From Oidiodendron maius Zn (taxonomy: Eukaryota > Ascomycota > Leotiomycetes > Myxotrichaceae): a stretch of 64,000 bases of DNA. Positions within the stretch are counted from its first letter, which is position 1; the number at the start of each line of letters is the position of its first letter. The stretch lies in the NCBI GenBank assembly GCA_000827325.1, contig KN832886.1:156925-220924 (forward strand). The letters are read 5' to 3'. Made by a program: the position numbers and the translations under genes. A model generated the notes under the pieces. The model did not search any database. It saw only the letters and a list, made by a program, of their open reading frames with translations, and was not told where the DNA came from. Below, piece by piece: positions 52,234-64,000 of this stretch.

Positions 52234-54669
52234 CCATGGAAGCGCCACAACTACGTCTCCTTCCCAGACCGAGTCAATTGGGTGAATTAAACCCAGGCAG
52301 CCAGAACTACGGCAAAACAATAGCTACACAAAGGCTTTCAAGTTATAGGAAGGCCCGTAAGTTATCTAGAGTAGCATGCAGAAGTTGCAGGCAAGCAAAA
52401 GTACGTGGAAATTGAAACAAAGAACTGGAAGCGATTTATTACACTCGCCAGTCATCGGCTATAAGTATATAAAACATTACTCCCTAACTACTGGCATAGT
52501 CACGATGTGATGTAGTGAGTGATGGCTCCAGGCCATGCACGCGATGTCGTAGGCTGTCTGAGGACTGTCGAATAGACGTAGCGTTCAAGAGAAAAACGGA
52601 AGATGCGTGAGTGACCGTATCTTGAGATTGTGGTATTTCCGTCATGCTGACCATTTCGGGTAAAGAAAGCTTGATGAGCTTATGAAAGAAGTAAAACGAC
52701 TCCAGTCAGTGGTAGAGTCCCAAGGCATCCCGTCCTCCGGAGTTGTCGGAGATGATTGTATCGATACAGCTCCAAGGGTACCAGCCCCGACAGCAAACAG
52801 GCAAACTATAGCAACCATGAACGTTTTGGATGAGGTTCATCTCTCTCCGCAATACTTGCAATACAATAATACAGGCTATGCATCAATTGAACAAAGTGAG
52901 CGTCTCAGCCACCCTGAAGAGTTTTCAGCATCAGGACGATACGTAAATGCAAGTGGAGCATTTTGTTCCCCAACCACTCTATTAGGGGATCAAATCTAAC
53001 TAAACACTAAGACCAATGCTCGTGAACTAGCTGGAATTTTACTTACAGCTAACCAAATCGATGAATTATTTCGAATGTGAGTCGAGTTGGTTACATCAAT
53101 TGCGCTTGCTGCACATTTAATGATTTTTCTCATAATTTGATAGTTATTTCGAGAAATACCATCCATTTCTTACTATACTGGATCCAGAGCTCAGTCCTGA
53201 TGAGTATTACGCACTGTCCCCTCTTTTATTTTGGTTAGTCATCAGTGTGGCTTCTCGTCGATTTGAGGAAGAGCCCACATTGATAAGCGCGCTCTCTCAA
53301 TCCGTGCCTGCAATGCTCTGGAGGTGTGTAGGGGAGTACCCACACCGTCGCCCCATGGTGGATGCAATTATTATACTTTGTGTTTGGCCTTTTCCAGCAC
53401 CATCACTGTGGACTGATCCTTCCGTCATCCTTGTGGGTATCGCCAAAACTGTTGCAATGCAGTTGGGATTGCACAATCCAACATCCTTCATGGACCATGC
53501 AGGCCATCCAGACCAATGTAGCGAAAAAGAGATCAGAGACGCTATAATTTCGTGGTCAGCGTGTTATATTGCTGCTCAATGGTCAGTATTTTTCACAGGA
53601 ATTCTGTAATTCCAACTAACCAAAATTGAGCATAACATCCGGGGTTGGCCAAGAATCACTGTTCAAGCGGGACAGCACGATTGAACGAGCTTGTGAGCAG
53701 GGCAATCCATATGCACTCCCTGCCAAGCTTCGTTACCGTCTACTAATTTCTAGAATTTCTGTTCGCATCAGCATACTAATGTCCGAAAATATGTACACTC
53801 CATTCGGCCTGCCAAGCGACACCGATCGCGACCTTCTCATGGGTGATATTGAAAGTGGCCTAGATAGATTAGAAAATGAAATTCTTGGGCATTGTGACGG
53901 TTTGAAACTCGTTATTTTGTACTTGGTATCAAGGCAGCTAAACTCTTCTCCAGTTCAAATTCGGTTATGGCTTTGCTGTACGCGTCTCCAGCTGCGACTA
54001 TTCCACTTTTTTGATATCGCATCTCACAATCACCGAAAACTTGGCCTCCTCAAGATCTTCACCACTGCATCAACCTTAATAGAGACGATACTTGCGGAAG
54101 ACTCGAATTCAAAGTTCCTCTTATACTCTCCGCCGTATATTTATCGGATGCTAACCATCGCTGCGGTCGTACTTCTTAAGACAATCAAGTCAAACTATTC
54201 TTGCAATATTGATGCAAGCATAGTTAAACGGAACATAAATTCTGTAATTATGATCCTCCGTCATTATTGTCTAGACGATGGTGACACTTATGGACGATCT
54301 TCGAAAATCCTTGCCAGGCTATGGAACTTGCACCAGTACGGAATTGCGAGTAGCAGCGACAACACAAGCTTACGAGATCTGGGGGCAAATATCCTTCATG
54401 GCACTCTATGGACCTGGAAGCATACATTTGACGGTGAAATATGCACTGCGTATACTGGTAAGCTATCTATTTCCTTTCCATCGCTTAGCCATCTCCTGAC
54501 TGGGTCAATAGAACACACCGGAGAGGACAGAGCACATGAGCAGGACATGGTCCATTCCGGAGCAGAACTCCAGACGCTTAACATGGATGAGAATGCACGA
54601 CACCCTATTACTGACTTTAACATCACAAATTGGATATGGGACCTTGGCTTGCCATTTGGACAGTCCTAG
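52234..54669 (+). CDS. Zn2Cys6 transcription factor with Fungal_trans domain
   Basis: Regulator starting at ATG 52234 (MEAPQLRLLPRPSQLGELNP). Exons 52234-52400, 52500-52606 and one starting at 52666 are well defined. The first intron (99 nt) interrupts the zinc cluster: ACRSCRQAK joins SRCDVVSDGSRPCTRCRRLS, spacing C-x2-C-x6-C-x9-C-x2-C-x6-C. A short linker and coiled coil (KLDELMKEVKRLQSVVE) follow. Later exons give NQIDELFRIYFEKYHPFL, SPLLFWLVISVASRRFEEEP and the C-terminal half from 53626 to FGQS at 54669. The intron near 52940-53010 is unresolved. It is the only specific regulator close to the carboxylate cluster and may control it, or the RTA1 gene. Confidence 0.87.
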
Positions 54670-55535
54670 TCACGCACGACAACCGCAGCTAAGTTGGCAT
54701 CACTCTATGGTATCGATGCCTAGTATCAATGTATCCTAAACCATATACCACCTATTAAAAGTCTCCAAAAGTCATATTGACCTAAGGTAGTGATCGAAGC
54801 AGGGAACGTCAGCTCTCCCCTCGCCGGGCAGCCACCGCCCAGGCTAGTGAGGATGCTTCCTCCAGTAATAATCCCTTAGATTGATATTTATCAGATTCTG
54901 TTACTTTTGAAATAAGGAGCAACTGTTCATAACTTTGTACCTTTTCCTCAAGAGCCAATTAGAATAGTTACACTCACTAGTGTAGGCAGTGGCTGGCAAG
55001 CGGAGGGATAAGCTTTTGCATTCATTTTCCAACCTGTCCTAAGGCCCTTAAGACATCCAATTTCTAATATAAATTATATACAAAAGCAAATAAGAGGCTG
55101 ACGACCCATGTTTCGTTCCTTACATTAACTCGTCCAAAACGCCACCGAGTTGCTGAGACGGGAAGATTGCCCCCAATAAGAGTCGGTGGCAAAGGCTATT
55201 GGAATTCCAAAAAATCCAGATCAAGACACAGGCGTATGTTCAACGAACGCCTCCAGTGCTCCCAAATCGCATGGCTGAATATTGATTGGATTGCTGACGA
55301 ACGATCGCCGGTCATTTGTCAAATGTTCACAAATAGCCTGCCGCTACTAAAGATCTGGGCCTGTACGCTTCCAGATTTATGGGCTTCCCAAATTTGCGTC
55401 TGAGAGCATGCGACTCTGAAATGCGACAGTTGATAAGTACTCTTCTGTTGACCTAGCATGCTGTCACAGGACCTCTCCATTCCTCGCGGTCGCAATTGCT
55501 GCTTTAAATTTTGCGTTGCTCATGGACGGTGCAAA
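54670..55535. other. Intergenic region
   Basis: About 870 nt with no supported gene. Confidence 0.35.
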
Positions 55536-56448
55536 ATGAAGTTAACGAAGATTCTCCTCGTCACTATAAGTCTCGTTATCGCAGCAGAAGCCCAGTCTAT
55601 CAGCACTTTCTGGAACGACTACCCTGACTGAGAACGGCAATGTCACCAAACTGTATACGCAAATCAATCTTGCATCCTCCAGAATAACTGCGAATGCTCA
55701 GGATGTCTATGCCTTGCAGATAGCTGTCCCTGTGAGACGAGCTCGTGGCTTATTGCTGTCTCACAATGCATTGGCCGACAATGTGGATCTCCTGCTGTGA
55801 GTGATGCTGCTACAATTGCTAACAATTCCTGTACAGGAAATGGATATCCTCTGGTGGTCAGTGAACAGTCTTTAATCGCTGCGGGATTGGCGGCACTTCC
55901 CTCTACAAGTGTCAGCAATATTGTTTCCACGCCCCAGAGTAAGCATATATTAGATGAGGAGCAAATTGATTCATCTAAATAATTTATCATAGCAGAGATT
56001 ACCGTTAGCCAAACTTCAATGGGAGCAACTTCAACGCAGGCAACTTCAACGAAAACAGCTTCCTCCCAATCCAACCTGTCCTCGACAACCCTGCAACGAC
56101 CTCTTCAGCATCTCCATCAAACTCAAGCAGTAGCACGGTGAGTGGCAGCGGAGGACACAAGGGACTTAGTACTGCCCTGATAGCTGTTATTGCTATTCTA
56201 GCTGTACTATTCGTAACTTGCTTGGTTGGAGGACTTTTTATTTGCGACGCAAGAGACTCGCCACAAAACGTGACCAAGAACGTATTCATGATTTAGGAAA
56301 TAACGAGGACCGATAAAACTTTGGTGATCCAGACTACCAAAAGACGGTTATCATAGATGCTTCGGATATACAAAGTGCATCTATAGTTGATTAGGTAAAC
56401 GGTGTCAATGAAACTGCTGAGTTGCATGAGGTGCTGAGATAGTCGCAG
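55536..56448 (+). pseudogene. Decayed gene for a secreted Cys-rich, single-pass membrane protein
   Basis: ATG 55536 opens a good signal peptide (MKLTKILLVTISLVIAAEAQ). After WNDYPD the frame meets TGA where a Cys codon (TGT or TGC) would complete a cysteine series, then continues ERQCHQTVYANQSC and NNCECSGCLCLADSCPCET, a domain of eight or more Cys resembling CFEM-like extracellular domains. A GT-AG intron (about 55941-55994) leads to a Thr/Ser-rich stalk. A frame change is then needed to reach the membrane helix GLSTALIAVIAILAVLFVT, and another to reach a basic tail (RRKRLATKRDQERIHDLG). A further stop follows at 56391-56393. At least four lesions indicate a dead host gene of a receptor-like type. 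Confidence 0.65.
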
Positions 56449-57315
56449 AGTGGGAATATGGTTTCTGGAGCTACTTTGAACTCTGCATCCTAGTCTGCCA
56501 TTAGGGGCAAATACGAATTGTCCTGAATCTATTTATGTATTTAAGAACACGTCTCTTTCACCAGTTTCCATGGAGTCTCAGTCCTATTGAAGTATTCATC
56601 CATGCCTCCTGAGTGAGTTTCCAAATTCCAACTTCATTATCAACAGAGAAACCCTTGAAGCTCAGCGTTTCAAACAATTTCGTCATTGCGCATTTGATCT
56701 GACGCTCTCCACTGTAAAGTCTCATGTCGTTCGTAAAATCACATGTGAGTCCACAGTCCTCTCTGCATTGACAGGGAACCCAGTTTCCAGATTTCTCCAA
56801 GAGTTCTCTTCTCGTCTTCCTGATAGCACAACCAACTTTATCCTCGTCTGAGGGCTTTATTGATAACTACATCTCGATATGGAGCATGTATAGAGTGGCC
56901 ATGTCTAATCCTTTGGGATGGATTGAATTACGCACCTAACCTAAAGTTTACTACTTTTATAAAATTCGAATATCTCGCGGCAAAACAGTCTTCCTCTTTT
57001 TTTCCAACTAACGAGTCCCCGTACTTGGCTATTTCTATGTCCTACACCTACAGCACCATTATTGAAAATTTAATAGGCACTCATCAACTATGCTGGAAGT
57101 GTCATGCTACTGATCTCGAGTTTATTTAGAATGTACAATTTCTGCTTTAGTTTCAGTGATTTTACTGCGGCTCGAAACCCCATCAGAGTGTATATTACTT
57201 ATTTGCAGACTTCATGAGCAATGTTAGTTATTCAAGTTAATAAGGGCTAAAAGTTCATGGAGGAAAACTTCAGCTTTAGTTGTGATGCATATTGCTGAGC
57301 CATACAGCTACCCGA
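56449..57315. other. Intergenic region
   Basis: About 870 nt. An 80-codon minus-strand frame at 56558-56800 has several Cys but no ATG at its start and no known family, so it is not called. Confidence 0.35.
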
Positions 57316-57870
57316 TCACACCGTAATCTCAATGAACTCCCAAAGGATCCCGTCAGACCTGTCCCCAATCTTCGCCAACTTCTCTACCCCCTGCTCTACT
57401 ATACTCCCCACATACCAAAGTCTCTCGAAATGCGTCATAAGTAAGACAAAGCCGCCTTCTGGAGTCGGCCTGACGCAAAAGTTCTCCCACCCTTTGTGCT
57501 CTTCAGCCGAGCAGCGCAATTTTCCATTTTTGTCGTGACCCAGAAACCTACCCGAGACGGAATTCTGGAAGCCAAGCCAGCCTTTGGTTTCCACGCACGT
57601 CCAATGGATCGAGCCGCGGCCGCCTGGGGGTGCTAGCACAATCTGCCCGTCACGGAGTGTGATTACGTGTCCGGATGAGACGGAGCGGATGATGAAGGTG
57701 GAATCAGGCCAGGGCGTAGAAAAGGTACTGAGCTTAGTGCTGCCAAGGGGGTCGTAATCATCCAGGAGGTCTGCGGCGACGGTTTCGGGGGGTGTCACGA
57801 CCGTGTGGACGGTGGAGTTATCGTTATCGTAGTCCGGGATAGGCTGGGGATCGAGACGGTTGAGGACCAT
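57316..57870 (-). CDS. Hypothetical cytosolic protein, probable beta-trefoil
   Basis: 184 residues from the ATG at 57870 in one exon. The first 40 residues are acidic and disordered (PIPDYDNDNSTVHTVV). The rest shows repeating beta segments with aromatic ends: IIRSVSSGHVITLRDGQIVL, WTCVETKGWLGFQNSVSGRF, LGHDKNGKLRCSAEEHKGWE and FCVRPTPEGGFVLLM. This pattern of G-x-FLG-x-D/N-x-x-G-x-L suggests a fascin- or ricin-type beta-trefoil. No signal peptide. Related proteins are widespread in Aspergillus but have no function that I know. Confidence 0.7.
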   Translation of the reverse strand: MVLNRLDPQPIPDYDNDNSTVHTVVTPPETVAADLLDDYDPLGSTKLSTFSTPWPDSTFIIRSVSSGHVITLRDGQIVLAPPGGRGSIHWTCVETKGWLGFQNSVSGRFLGHDKNGKLRCSAEEHKGWENFCVRPTPEGGFVLLMTHFERLWYVGSIVEQGVEKLAKIGDRSDGILWEFIEITV

Positions 57871-58477
57871 GATAGCGGCAGCTCGTTAGGTTGTTGAGTC
57901 GAGACAGTGGAGGTAGAGGCGGTGTTGTCGGGTTCAGGAGGAGTTATTAGGGGGCGATGGATGAACGAACATAATATTGATACCTGGAATGGTCATGTGA
58001 TGTTGAGGATCATGGTTGGATCAAATAGACGTGTTTCTTTGCCACTTCAACATTAATGAGAATTTGAACCCCGCTTGCTAGTCTAATGCCTCAGGCACCG
58101 CTGAACAATCAGCCACAGTATGGGGGTAGAGGGAACGCAGCATGAAAGGATGATTCTTTCCAACGCTACAATGTGGGGGAACTTTGATGATTTTGTCTCC
58201 CCCACCAGGAGCGTAATTAGGAATACAGAATCTTCAGTAACAAGAGATACGTGCCATTAGAACCGACCGGTCAGGCCTGTGATCAGAATTTGAGCCATAA
58301 CAGGTTACGTCACAACTCGTGAACCCCGCTGAAAGGCCATAGGCATGCCAGAATATTAGAGATCAACAAGATACTAGATTCCGGATTCAAATACAGGTTT
58401 TATTTTATTTCTCTTTATCTATGATTGCAATACAAGCGAGCTTGATACCACAATCCGATATGATTCAGCTGGCCTTT
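57871..58477. other. Intergenic region
   Basis: About 600 nt between two minus-strand genes, no coding support. Confidence 0.35.
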
Positions 58478-60329
58478 TCATAGCACAACTGCAACATGAT
58501 TATCCAAATACTCAAATATATCACCCATGCACACGGCCGCAATACAAGCTACTACCCCGAATGCAATCGTAATATAGTAGACAAGTATAAAAGACTTCGA
58601 AAAGCACTGAATAGTGGCTTCTTTGACGAGCTCATAATTGGCTGGAATACTAAGCTGGGGAATTCGCTGCGCGTATTGGTCAAAAGGCACAGAAGTAAGG
58701 CCAGTGACCATGTCCGTGATTACTGTTGTATTATAGACTCTGATCGAAATCATGGCGGGTAGTATATCCTTGTAGGCATTCCTGGTCACCTCGTATATAA
58801 AGCGGTTGTAATAGATCGTCAGTCCAACGACCTGGGCCTGCGCTCGCAATCCTACCGTTAGTGCCGTTACTGTTGCAATGAGGTCATCAGGAGTGATAAC
58901 AGTAATGACAACTTGGTTAGGGACAAGCACTCCTCCAACCCCAATTAACGCTAGCACAATAGGGGCCCAGGCTGAGCGAATATCATGGGGTCTTATGAGA
59001 ACTAGAAATGCGGAAGCTAATACCATATCAGTATATAACCAAGGAGTCATGCTTGTATAACCTACCGACAGTTTGCAACATACAAAAGAAGGACATAACT
59101 AACATAATGCGACGTTTAAAGATTGAAATAAGGAGAGCTGACAAAATAGCACCTCCTAAAATACCCATTCCAATTGGAAGCGTACTGACTCCGGTCTGAT
59201 GACGGCCTAACCCATATACGCTGATAGATTCAATAGGCCAGAACACAACTAGCGGAATGTAGTTAATGCCGGCTGTAAAGATAACGAGAAGTATACAGAA
59301 GAAGGGCCTAGGCGCGTGGATTATCCGACGGGGAAAGAGAGGATAGCGAGTGCCGAACCACTCCCAGAGACCAAAGACAACCATAAAGCAAGTTCCTAGA
59401 GCGAGAAACCCGAGAACGTAGGCTGATCGCCACGGGTGGCTTCGCCCCCCAGAGTTCAGCCCGACAAGGACGAAGACCAGCCCTGCAGTACTAAGAACTC
59501 CCCCTACAAAATCAATTCGGCGGACCATTTCTCTGCGAGACAATCCAAGCGAATTTATGCGAGGAGGGGGATGATAGAAGGCGGCGATAATTATCATGGT
59601 CAGCAAGTTCCAGCTCGCTAGGGCACAGCCAATCCATCGCCAGTTAGAATCACTTATCCAATTCGCATAAAGTGTTCCGGGCGACCAGGGAATAATAGTG
59701 CAAAGGATAAGGGCAGCATAAAGGCTGCGTTTGGTGGTCGGGACGCTTTCTGCGACCACGGCGATAGCCAGAAGTTCTTGAATAACGGCACCAAGGCCGA
59801 GAAGACACTGGCCAGCTATAAAGCTTGGTGCAGTTGGCGTAGTAGAACATATAATGGCTCCGGAAATAGAGAGAACAAGACCGATGATAAAGAGAACCCT
59901 GCGGCCAAACATGTCTGCTAGCGGGCCAACAAAGGGTGCCAGAGCGCCGGCAGCCACCATTCCAGCAGTGAACAACCAGATAGTTAGCGACGGTGCATTT
60001 AGTTCAAGGCTTATGGCAGTGGTGAGGGTGAGGTAGAGAAGTGGAGCAATGTGGGCCCCGGCCAAGGCAAAGGAACAGCCCAGAACTGTCATGATGAACC
60101 CAATAGAGCCCTTTTGTTTTGTCAGATTGGTAGAGAATTTTAGCAGATGTCTCACTGTGTTGTAATGACTATGATCTATCTCATCGCCTTCAGTTCTCAG
60201 CCCTTGCCTTTCAAAGTAGTTTGGATTTTCAGGAGCGGGTGAAATTGAATCCGCGACCTCGATTTGCTCCACAATTCCATCATGAGCATCTGGCTTCATT
60301 AGGTTGTGGGGAGAGTCATTGATAGACAT
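58478..60329 (-). CDS. MFS drug/toxin efflux transporter, TRI12-like (14 helices)
   Basis: 600 residues in two exons, 59066-60329 and 58478-59016, with a 49-nt intron. Start is the ATG at 60329 (MSINDSPHNLMKPDAHDG). Landmarks: AGMVAAGALAPFVGPLADMF and GRRVLFIIGLVLSISGAII (motif A), GQCLLGLGAVIQELLAIAVV, motif C-like IPWSPGTLYANWISDSNWRW, and PLVVFWPIESISVYGLGRHQ in the second half. The terminal exon has AQAQVVGLTIYYNRF and a last helix ending EYLDNHVAVVL. This is the trichothecene efflux pump (TRI12) branch used by siderophore and toxin exporters. A FAD oxidase and a broken SDR lie next to it, suggesting remains of a secondary-metabolite group. Confidence 0.9.
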
Positions 60330-61223
60330 GGTGGGAACCAAAAAGATGATACAAATAGGCCTGAGTTTGAAGGTAATGGGTGAATTGATGCAGAACTCGT
60401 TTCGTCGAAACTAGACCGGTTACATTGTGACTATTTGCTACACACTCTCGGCACATAAATAAAGTCGACACCACACCTCGTGAAACCCCGCTAGACCGGC
60501 ATGGGTGATTGACTGAGTGATTTTACTGACCACTGTGATGTATTTTAATATAGTTTAGATTAAAGCAGGTGCTAAAACAGTTTTCTGCCGAGAGTAGAGT
60601 TGGTTCGAGTTGAGACTGATCCAGGATTGGCGGAAGGCCTGAAATTGTGCCGCGGTAACTTCATATCGGCAGGCCAGAACAACGCTCCTGGTGCCAATGC
60701 CGAGGAGTATTCCACTTGTTCTTATTATGGGCGACCTGGCCCAAGGCATGTGTGCAAGTCCTTATACCTTGTCTTGGTATTGTGGGATATATTCACCCAT
60801 ATCTCACAGTCGTATCTCGCATCTTGGTTCTATCGAAGACAAAATTTTCAATATATTTCTGACTGTGAAGTCTTTCTTCGGCTCAACAAGATCCGCTTCG
60901 ACGATCACATGAGTTTCTCTGGAAACGCAGCCACGTGAAAAGAGCTTGTATTCTAGGAGTAATTCCAAGGTAGCCTACCCCTCGGAGAACATGTTCAAAC
61001 TGTTCCTAACTTATCGCGAGTGTTAAATCCCGGCCTACAGCTACCTATTGTGCTCATGTAAGAATTGCAGATTTTCATATGACCATTTAAAGCTCTTTCA
61101 AATATTGTCCATACACAGGTGGTGCTTCAATGTGGCAACAATGCAGGAACCTGGAGAGCTCGAATAGATTGGCTAGGACGCTCTCTTATTATTTCCTGAG
61201 CCGTCGCCAACTTTGAAACGGAA
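60330..61223. other. Intergenic region upstream of the MFS gene
   Basis: About 890 nt with no supported gene. Confidence 0.35.
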
Positions 61224-61572
61224 ATGGGTACCGGGAAGAATAATCGAGTCGAGTTCATACGGAATGAAGATATTCCAAGCGTCAGCCTAAGTGGGAAGTG
61301 GGTAATTATATCTGGCTCCAATAATGGTATTGGGCGAGAAGCAGGACTTGCTTTTGCACTAACGGGGCGCCAGTTTGATATTGGCTTGTCGAAAACCGCC
61401 TCCAACTGAGAACGATCACGAAGTCGTTGCATCTAAATATACGTCAGAGGCTAAGAAGCTTTCGCAGCACGATGGCTTGATAACGCTGCGACTAGAAACT
61501 TGCCGGGATGCGCCCAGACATTCAAGACGAATGAGGAGTTTGAAATTATTCACATGTATGCCGCCACGTTGA
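61224..61572 (+). pseudogene. Short-chain dehydrogenase, broken N-terminal fragment
   Basis: ATG 61224 starts RVEFIRNEDIPSVSLSGKWV, then the Rossmann motif ISGSNNGIGREAGLAFAL (TGxxxGIG type). A frame change follows, and the next piece continues the strand in another frame: ILACRKPPPTENDHEVVASK and YTSEAKKLSQHDGLI. Beyond about 61570 no catalytic YxxxK part is found. The gene is therefore truncated and frameshifted, a host pseudogene of the retinol-dehydrogenase-like SDR type. Confidence 0.7.
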
Positions 61573-62543
61573 TCAAAGGCATTATTACGGCTAGCAATAG
61601 AAGATAAACTTTTTACGTTACATCCTGCTTATGCTTCAGCTTCTTACATCTCCCGCCAAGGCTGAAATGCCTCGAGTTGTCCGCACAACGTAGCGCATTG
61701 ATTTCCTCGGTTGATGCAACATTTCCAATCTCAATGTCGGGTCCGGTCTGTCAAAACAACGAATTTTATTTCAGATCTGGCATACTGAATTGCAGCGATG
61801 CTACCTCTAGCAAAATACGTACCAGGCATTCTCTCTGCAGCGGTGGGAGCAGGTGTGCTTCTATCGCAGAGGATTATCTGAAGAGGATTTTCTTACAATA
61901 GGGTGTTCTAACCTTTTGGGGTGAAATCATCAACGCTAAAAATATCCCAGAAGAAATAAAGATATTCTTACCTTTGTGGCTAGATCAATCTAATTTTCTT
62001 ACCAGCCTCTATAGTCTCAAAGTTCGGACTCTGGAGCTTCAGTTCTATGTCTTTCTCATCTCTCTTTTCGGAACTTATACTATCTACTCTAGATAATCCT
62101 TTCAAAGTATTCTTTTGGTTGCAGATATAGTTCCAGTAACGCCTCGAGTTGCGATAACAATAAGGCTAGAGTAGTAATTGCACGATGCGACATGTACTGG
62201 ATATGATAGCCAACCCTTCACGGCCGAAGTCGGTCATCCCGAATACTAGCTATTCGCAGTCCAAATAGCCAAGATATTCGTTGTCGTCAAAATTCATCAC
62301 ACACGAACGATAATCCGTCTCGTTAAAGGACGGCAAATTGTAAGAAGCATATGCGTGCTAATTGGATTAGTAGATTCTCATTATTAACAGAAGAATAATA
62401 AAATAACCTATCAGTGCATGGACAATTAAAAAGACCCATAATTCTGGACCTATCATATTTTTCAAGAGTATCAAAGTCTGAACATCGTATAGCAACGCAG
62501 ACAAACAATTTATATTATAATTATTTAAAGCAAAGATTCAGGT
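61573..62543. other. Intergenic region
   Basis: About 970 nt, very AT-rich in 62300-62540. No gene supported; the missing part of the SDR was not found. Confidence 0.35.
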
Positions 62544-64000
62544 TCAAGAAGGAATTTTGAACCCTCCAGGAACCAGATGTTGAAATACGTTGTGAGGATC
62601 AACTTTCGCTTTCAGCTTCTGCAGCCGCCTTACACTCGCTGGGCCATAGCTCGCAATGACGTCCTGCCACGGCGCTGCATAGTTCAGGTAGATGTACGGG
62701 TCATAGGCGCCGAGCTTCTTGGCTTCGTTCTCTATGGTATCCAAAAGATCGCGCGCCAGGGCGTATATCTGCTCGTTCTGCGATGGGTCGGTCCAGGATG
62801 GCGAGACCAGACACACGGCGAGCGACTTGGTGTTGCCAGCAAGTCCTAGGGCGTTTTCGGTAGCTCCACGTGCGTAGATCTGCGGTGGGAGGGGCTCTAT
62901 GATCACGGTCCAAGTCACCCCTGGAAGGTCCCTGATTGATGCTACGCTGTTATTGAATGCGTTGAAAGTGGCCAAGAGCATTTCTTCCGTGGGTACATAT
63001 GTAGTTGTTGCAGTGAGGTATCTATTTCGAGTCAGTGAGAAGAGCCAAAACCCTTTTTAAAAAAAATTTGGGATAAAGCAGACAGGAGAGAGATGGAAAT
63101 GCATACTGCTGAACTTGTGGCGGCTGTGCAGCGGCCCCTGCCACAGCGATCGTCGACATATTAACAACTGCAACCTCGAGAGGAGCTAAGTTTGGCAGAT
63201 TCACGATATCCCGGTAGTACTCTGGGGTGCTGTTACCTTGCGGCTTTGTGTAAACAAGCTCGTTCAAGGTGATAGGGACAGTCTGGTTCAGTGGCTGCGA
63301 GATGCCCCAACCGAACAGGTAAGACGCATTCTCATCGTAGTTCTGTGGCTGCATGATTCGAGAGTAGATGCTGACCTGGTCTTTGACTGAGGCAAGAGTA
63401 TTATCAGTTGTAGTCGTCCATATGGGGCCTTGCTCGAAGGCCGCCAGAGTCACACCAGTAACCACACCGAAGTTGTTCGATCCGCCGCGCAGCCCCCACC
63501 AGAGATCTGCATTGCAGCTCTCACTGGCTTCCACGATAGAGCCATTGGCGAGCACGACCTCATACGAGAGTGCTTGGTTGCAAGCCCAACCATAGCGAGG
63601 ACCAAAAAAGGAAATGCCTCCACCGAGAGTCAGTCCTCCCACACCTACTCCTGCAACGCGACCACCAACAGCCATAAGACCATAGGACTCTAATGTCGAA
63701 TATACGACATCCCAGGTCGCACCTACGCCTACAGACACGCTCGAATGCCGAGTGTTGACCTGGATCGAGTCGAGACCGCGCAGGTCAATGGTCACGCCCG
63801 AGGGCGCACTCGAAGCACCAGGGAACCAAGTGTGTCCTCCGGATCGAATGGCGAAGATACACGAGTCGCGCCGGGCCAGATATGAGACAATTTGGGACAC
63901 CTCTGCTGAGCATTGCGGCGTGACAAAACACAACGGGTGGACTGACGATGCCTGGGGCGAGAAATACGACGATAGCTCTGTGTTGTATCCCGAGCTGCCT
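62544..64000 (-). CDS. FAD-linked oxidase, berberine-bridge-enzyme type (5' end beyond the right edge)
   Basis: Secreted or ER-passing flavoenzyme of the PCMH/BBE family. The visible part begins inside the protein at the right edge (YNTELSSYFSPQASSVHPLC) and ends at the stop 62544. One intron (63022-63106, 85 nt) joins AQPPQVQQ to YLTATTTYVPTEEMLL. FAD-site landmarks: FAIRSGGHTWFPGASSAP (His flavinylation site in RSGGH), VGGRVAGVGVGGLTLGGGIS and YGWACNQALSYEVVLANGSI, followed by DLWWGLRGGSNNFGVVT. The C-terminal BBE motif YLNYAAPWQDVIASYG and LKAKVDPHNVFQHLVPGGFK is complete. Such enzymes oxidise secondary-metabolite intermediates or oligosaccharides. The equivalent of the second flavin-linking Cys is not seen at the usual VGGRVAG position. 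Confidence 0.9.

Noticed and set aside
56558-56800. 80-codon Cys-containing minus-strand frame
   Set aside because: No ATG at its start, no partner exon and no known family.
61677-61901. 74-codon plus-strand frame near the broken SDR
   Set aside because: Does not continue the SDR sequence and shows no known motif.

Overview
The window is nuclear DNA of a filamentous ascomycete, most likely a Eurotiomycete of the Aspergillus/Penicillium type (inference). The evidence is short spliceosomal introns (about 48-100 nt, one of 201 nt), Zn2Cys6 and fungal bZIP regulators, and fungus-specific families (RTA1, DUF3712, secreted PEBP, TRI12-type MFS, CYP65-like P450). I saw no rRNA, tRNA, CRISPR or intact transposon. 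Gene density is low and several host genes are broken, which fits an accessory or subtelomeric region.

Layout. (1) 1-15650, metal and metalloid resistance: a split chromate transporter running off the left edge, a three-HMA copper P1B-ATPase, remnants of a bHLH and a bZIP gene, an Acr3 arsenite exporter, an intact bZIP regulator and a five-exon arsenite methyltransferase. (2) 16133-30173, a possible catabolic or secondary-metabolism group: P450, acyl-CoA thioesterase, carboxymuconolactone-decarboxylase-like protein, family III CoA-transferase, Zn2Cys6 factor and SDR reductase. (3) 30816-34357, three small secreted or membrane proteins. (4) 36096-49448, the most unusual part: two sister MmgE/PrpD paralogues in inverted orientation flank a divergent pair made of a TcuA-like tricarballylate dehydrogenase and a cis-aconitate-decarboxylase-like protein. 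A DUF3712 membrane protein, a Dal5-type MFS importer and a truncated PrpF isomerase follow. (5) 50158-64000: an RTA1 protein, a Zn2Cys6 factor, a decayed Cys-rich membrane-protein gene, a possible beta-trefoil protein, a TRI12-type MFS, a broken SDR and the 3' part of a berberine-bridge-type FAD oxidase.

Working model (inference). The carboxylate cluster would import a tricarboxylic acid such as tricarballylate or trans-aconitate, oxidise or isomerise it to cis-aconitate, and decarboxylate it to an itaconate-type product that the upstream CoA-transferase might activate. The two sister PrpD proteins lack residues normally used in this family, so they may catalyse something new. The four core enzymes have no introns, unlike most genes around them.
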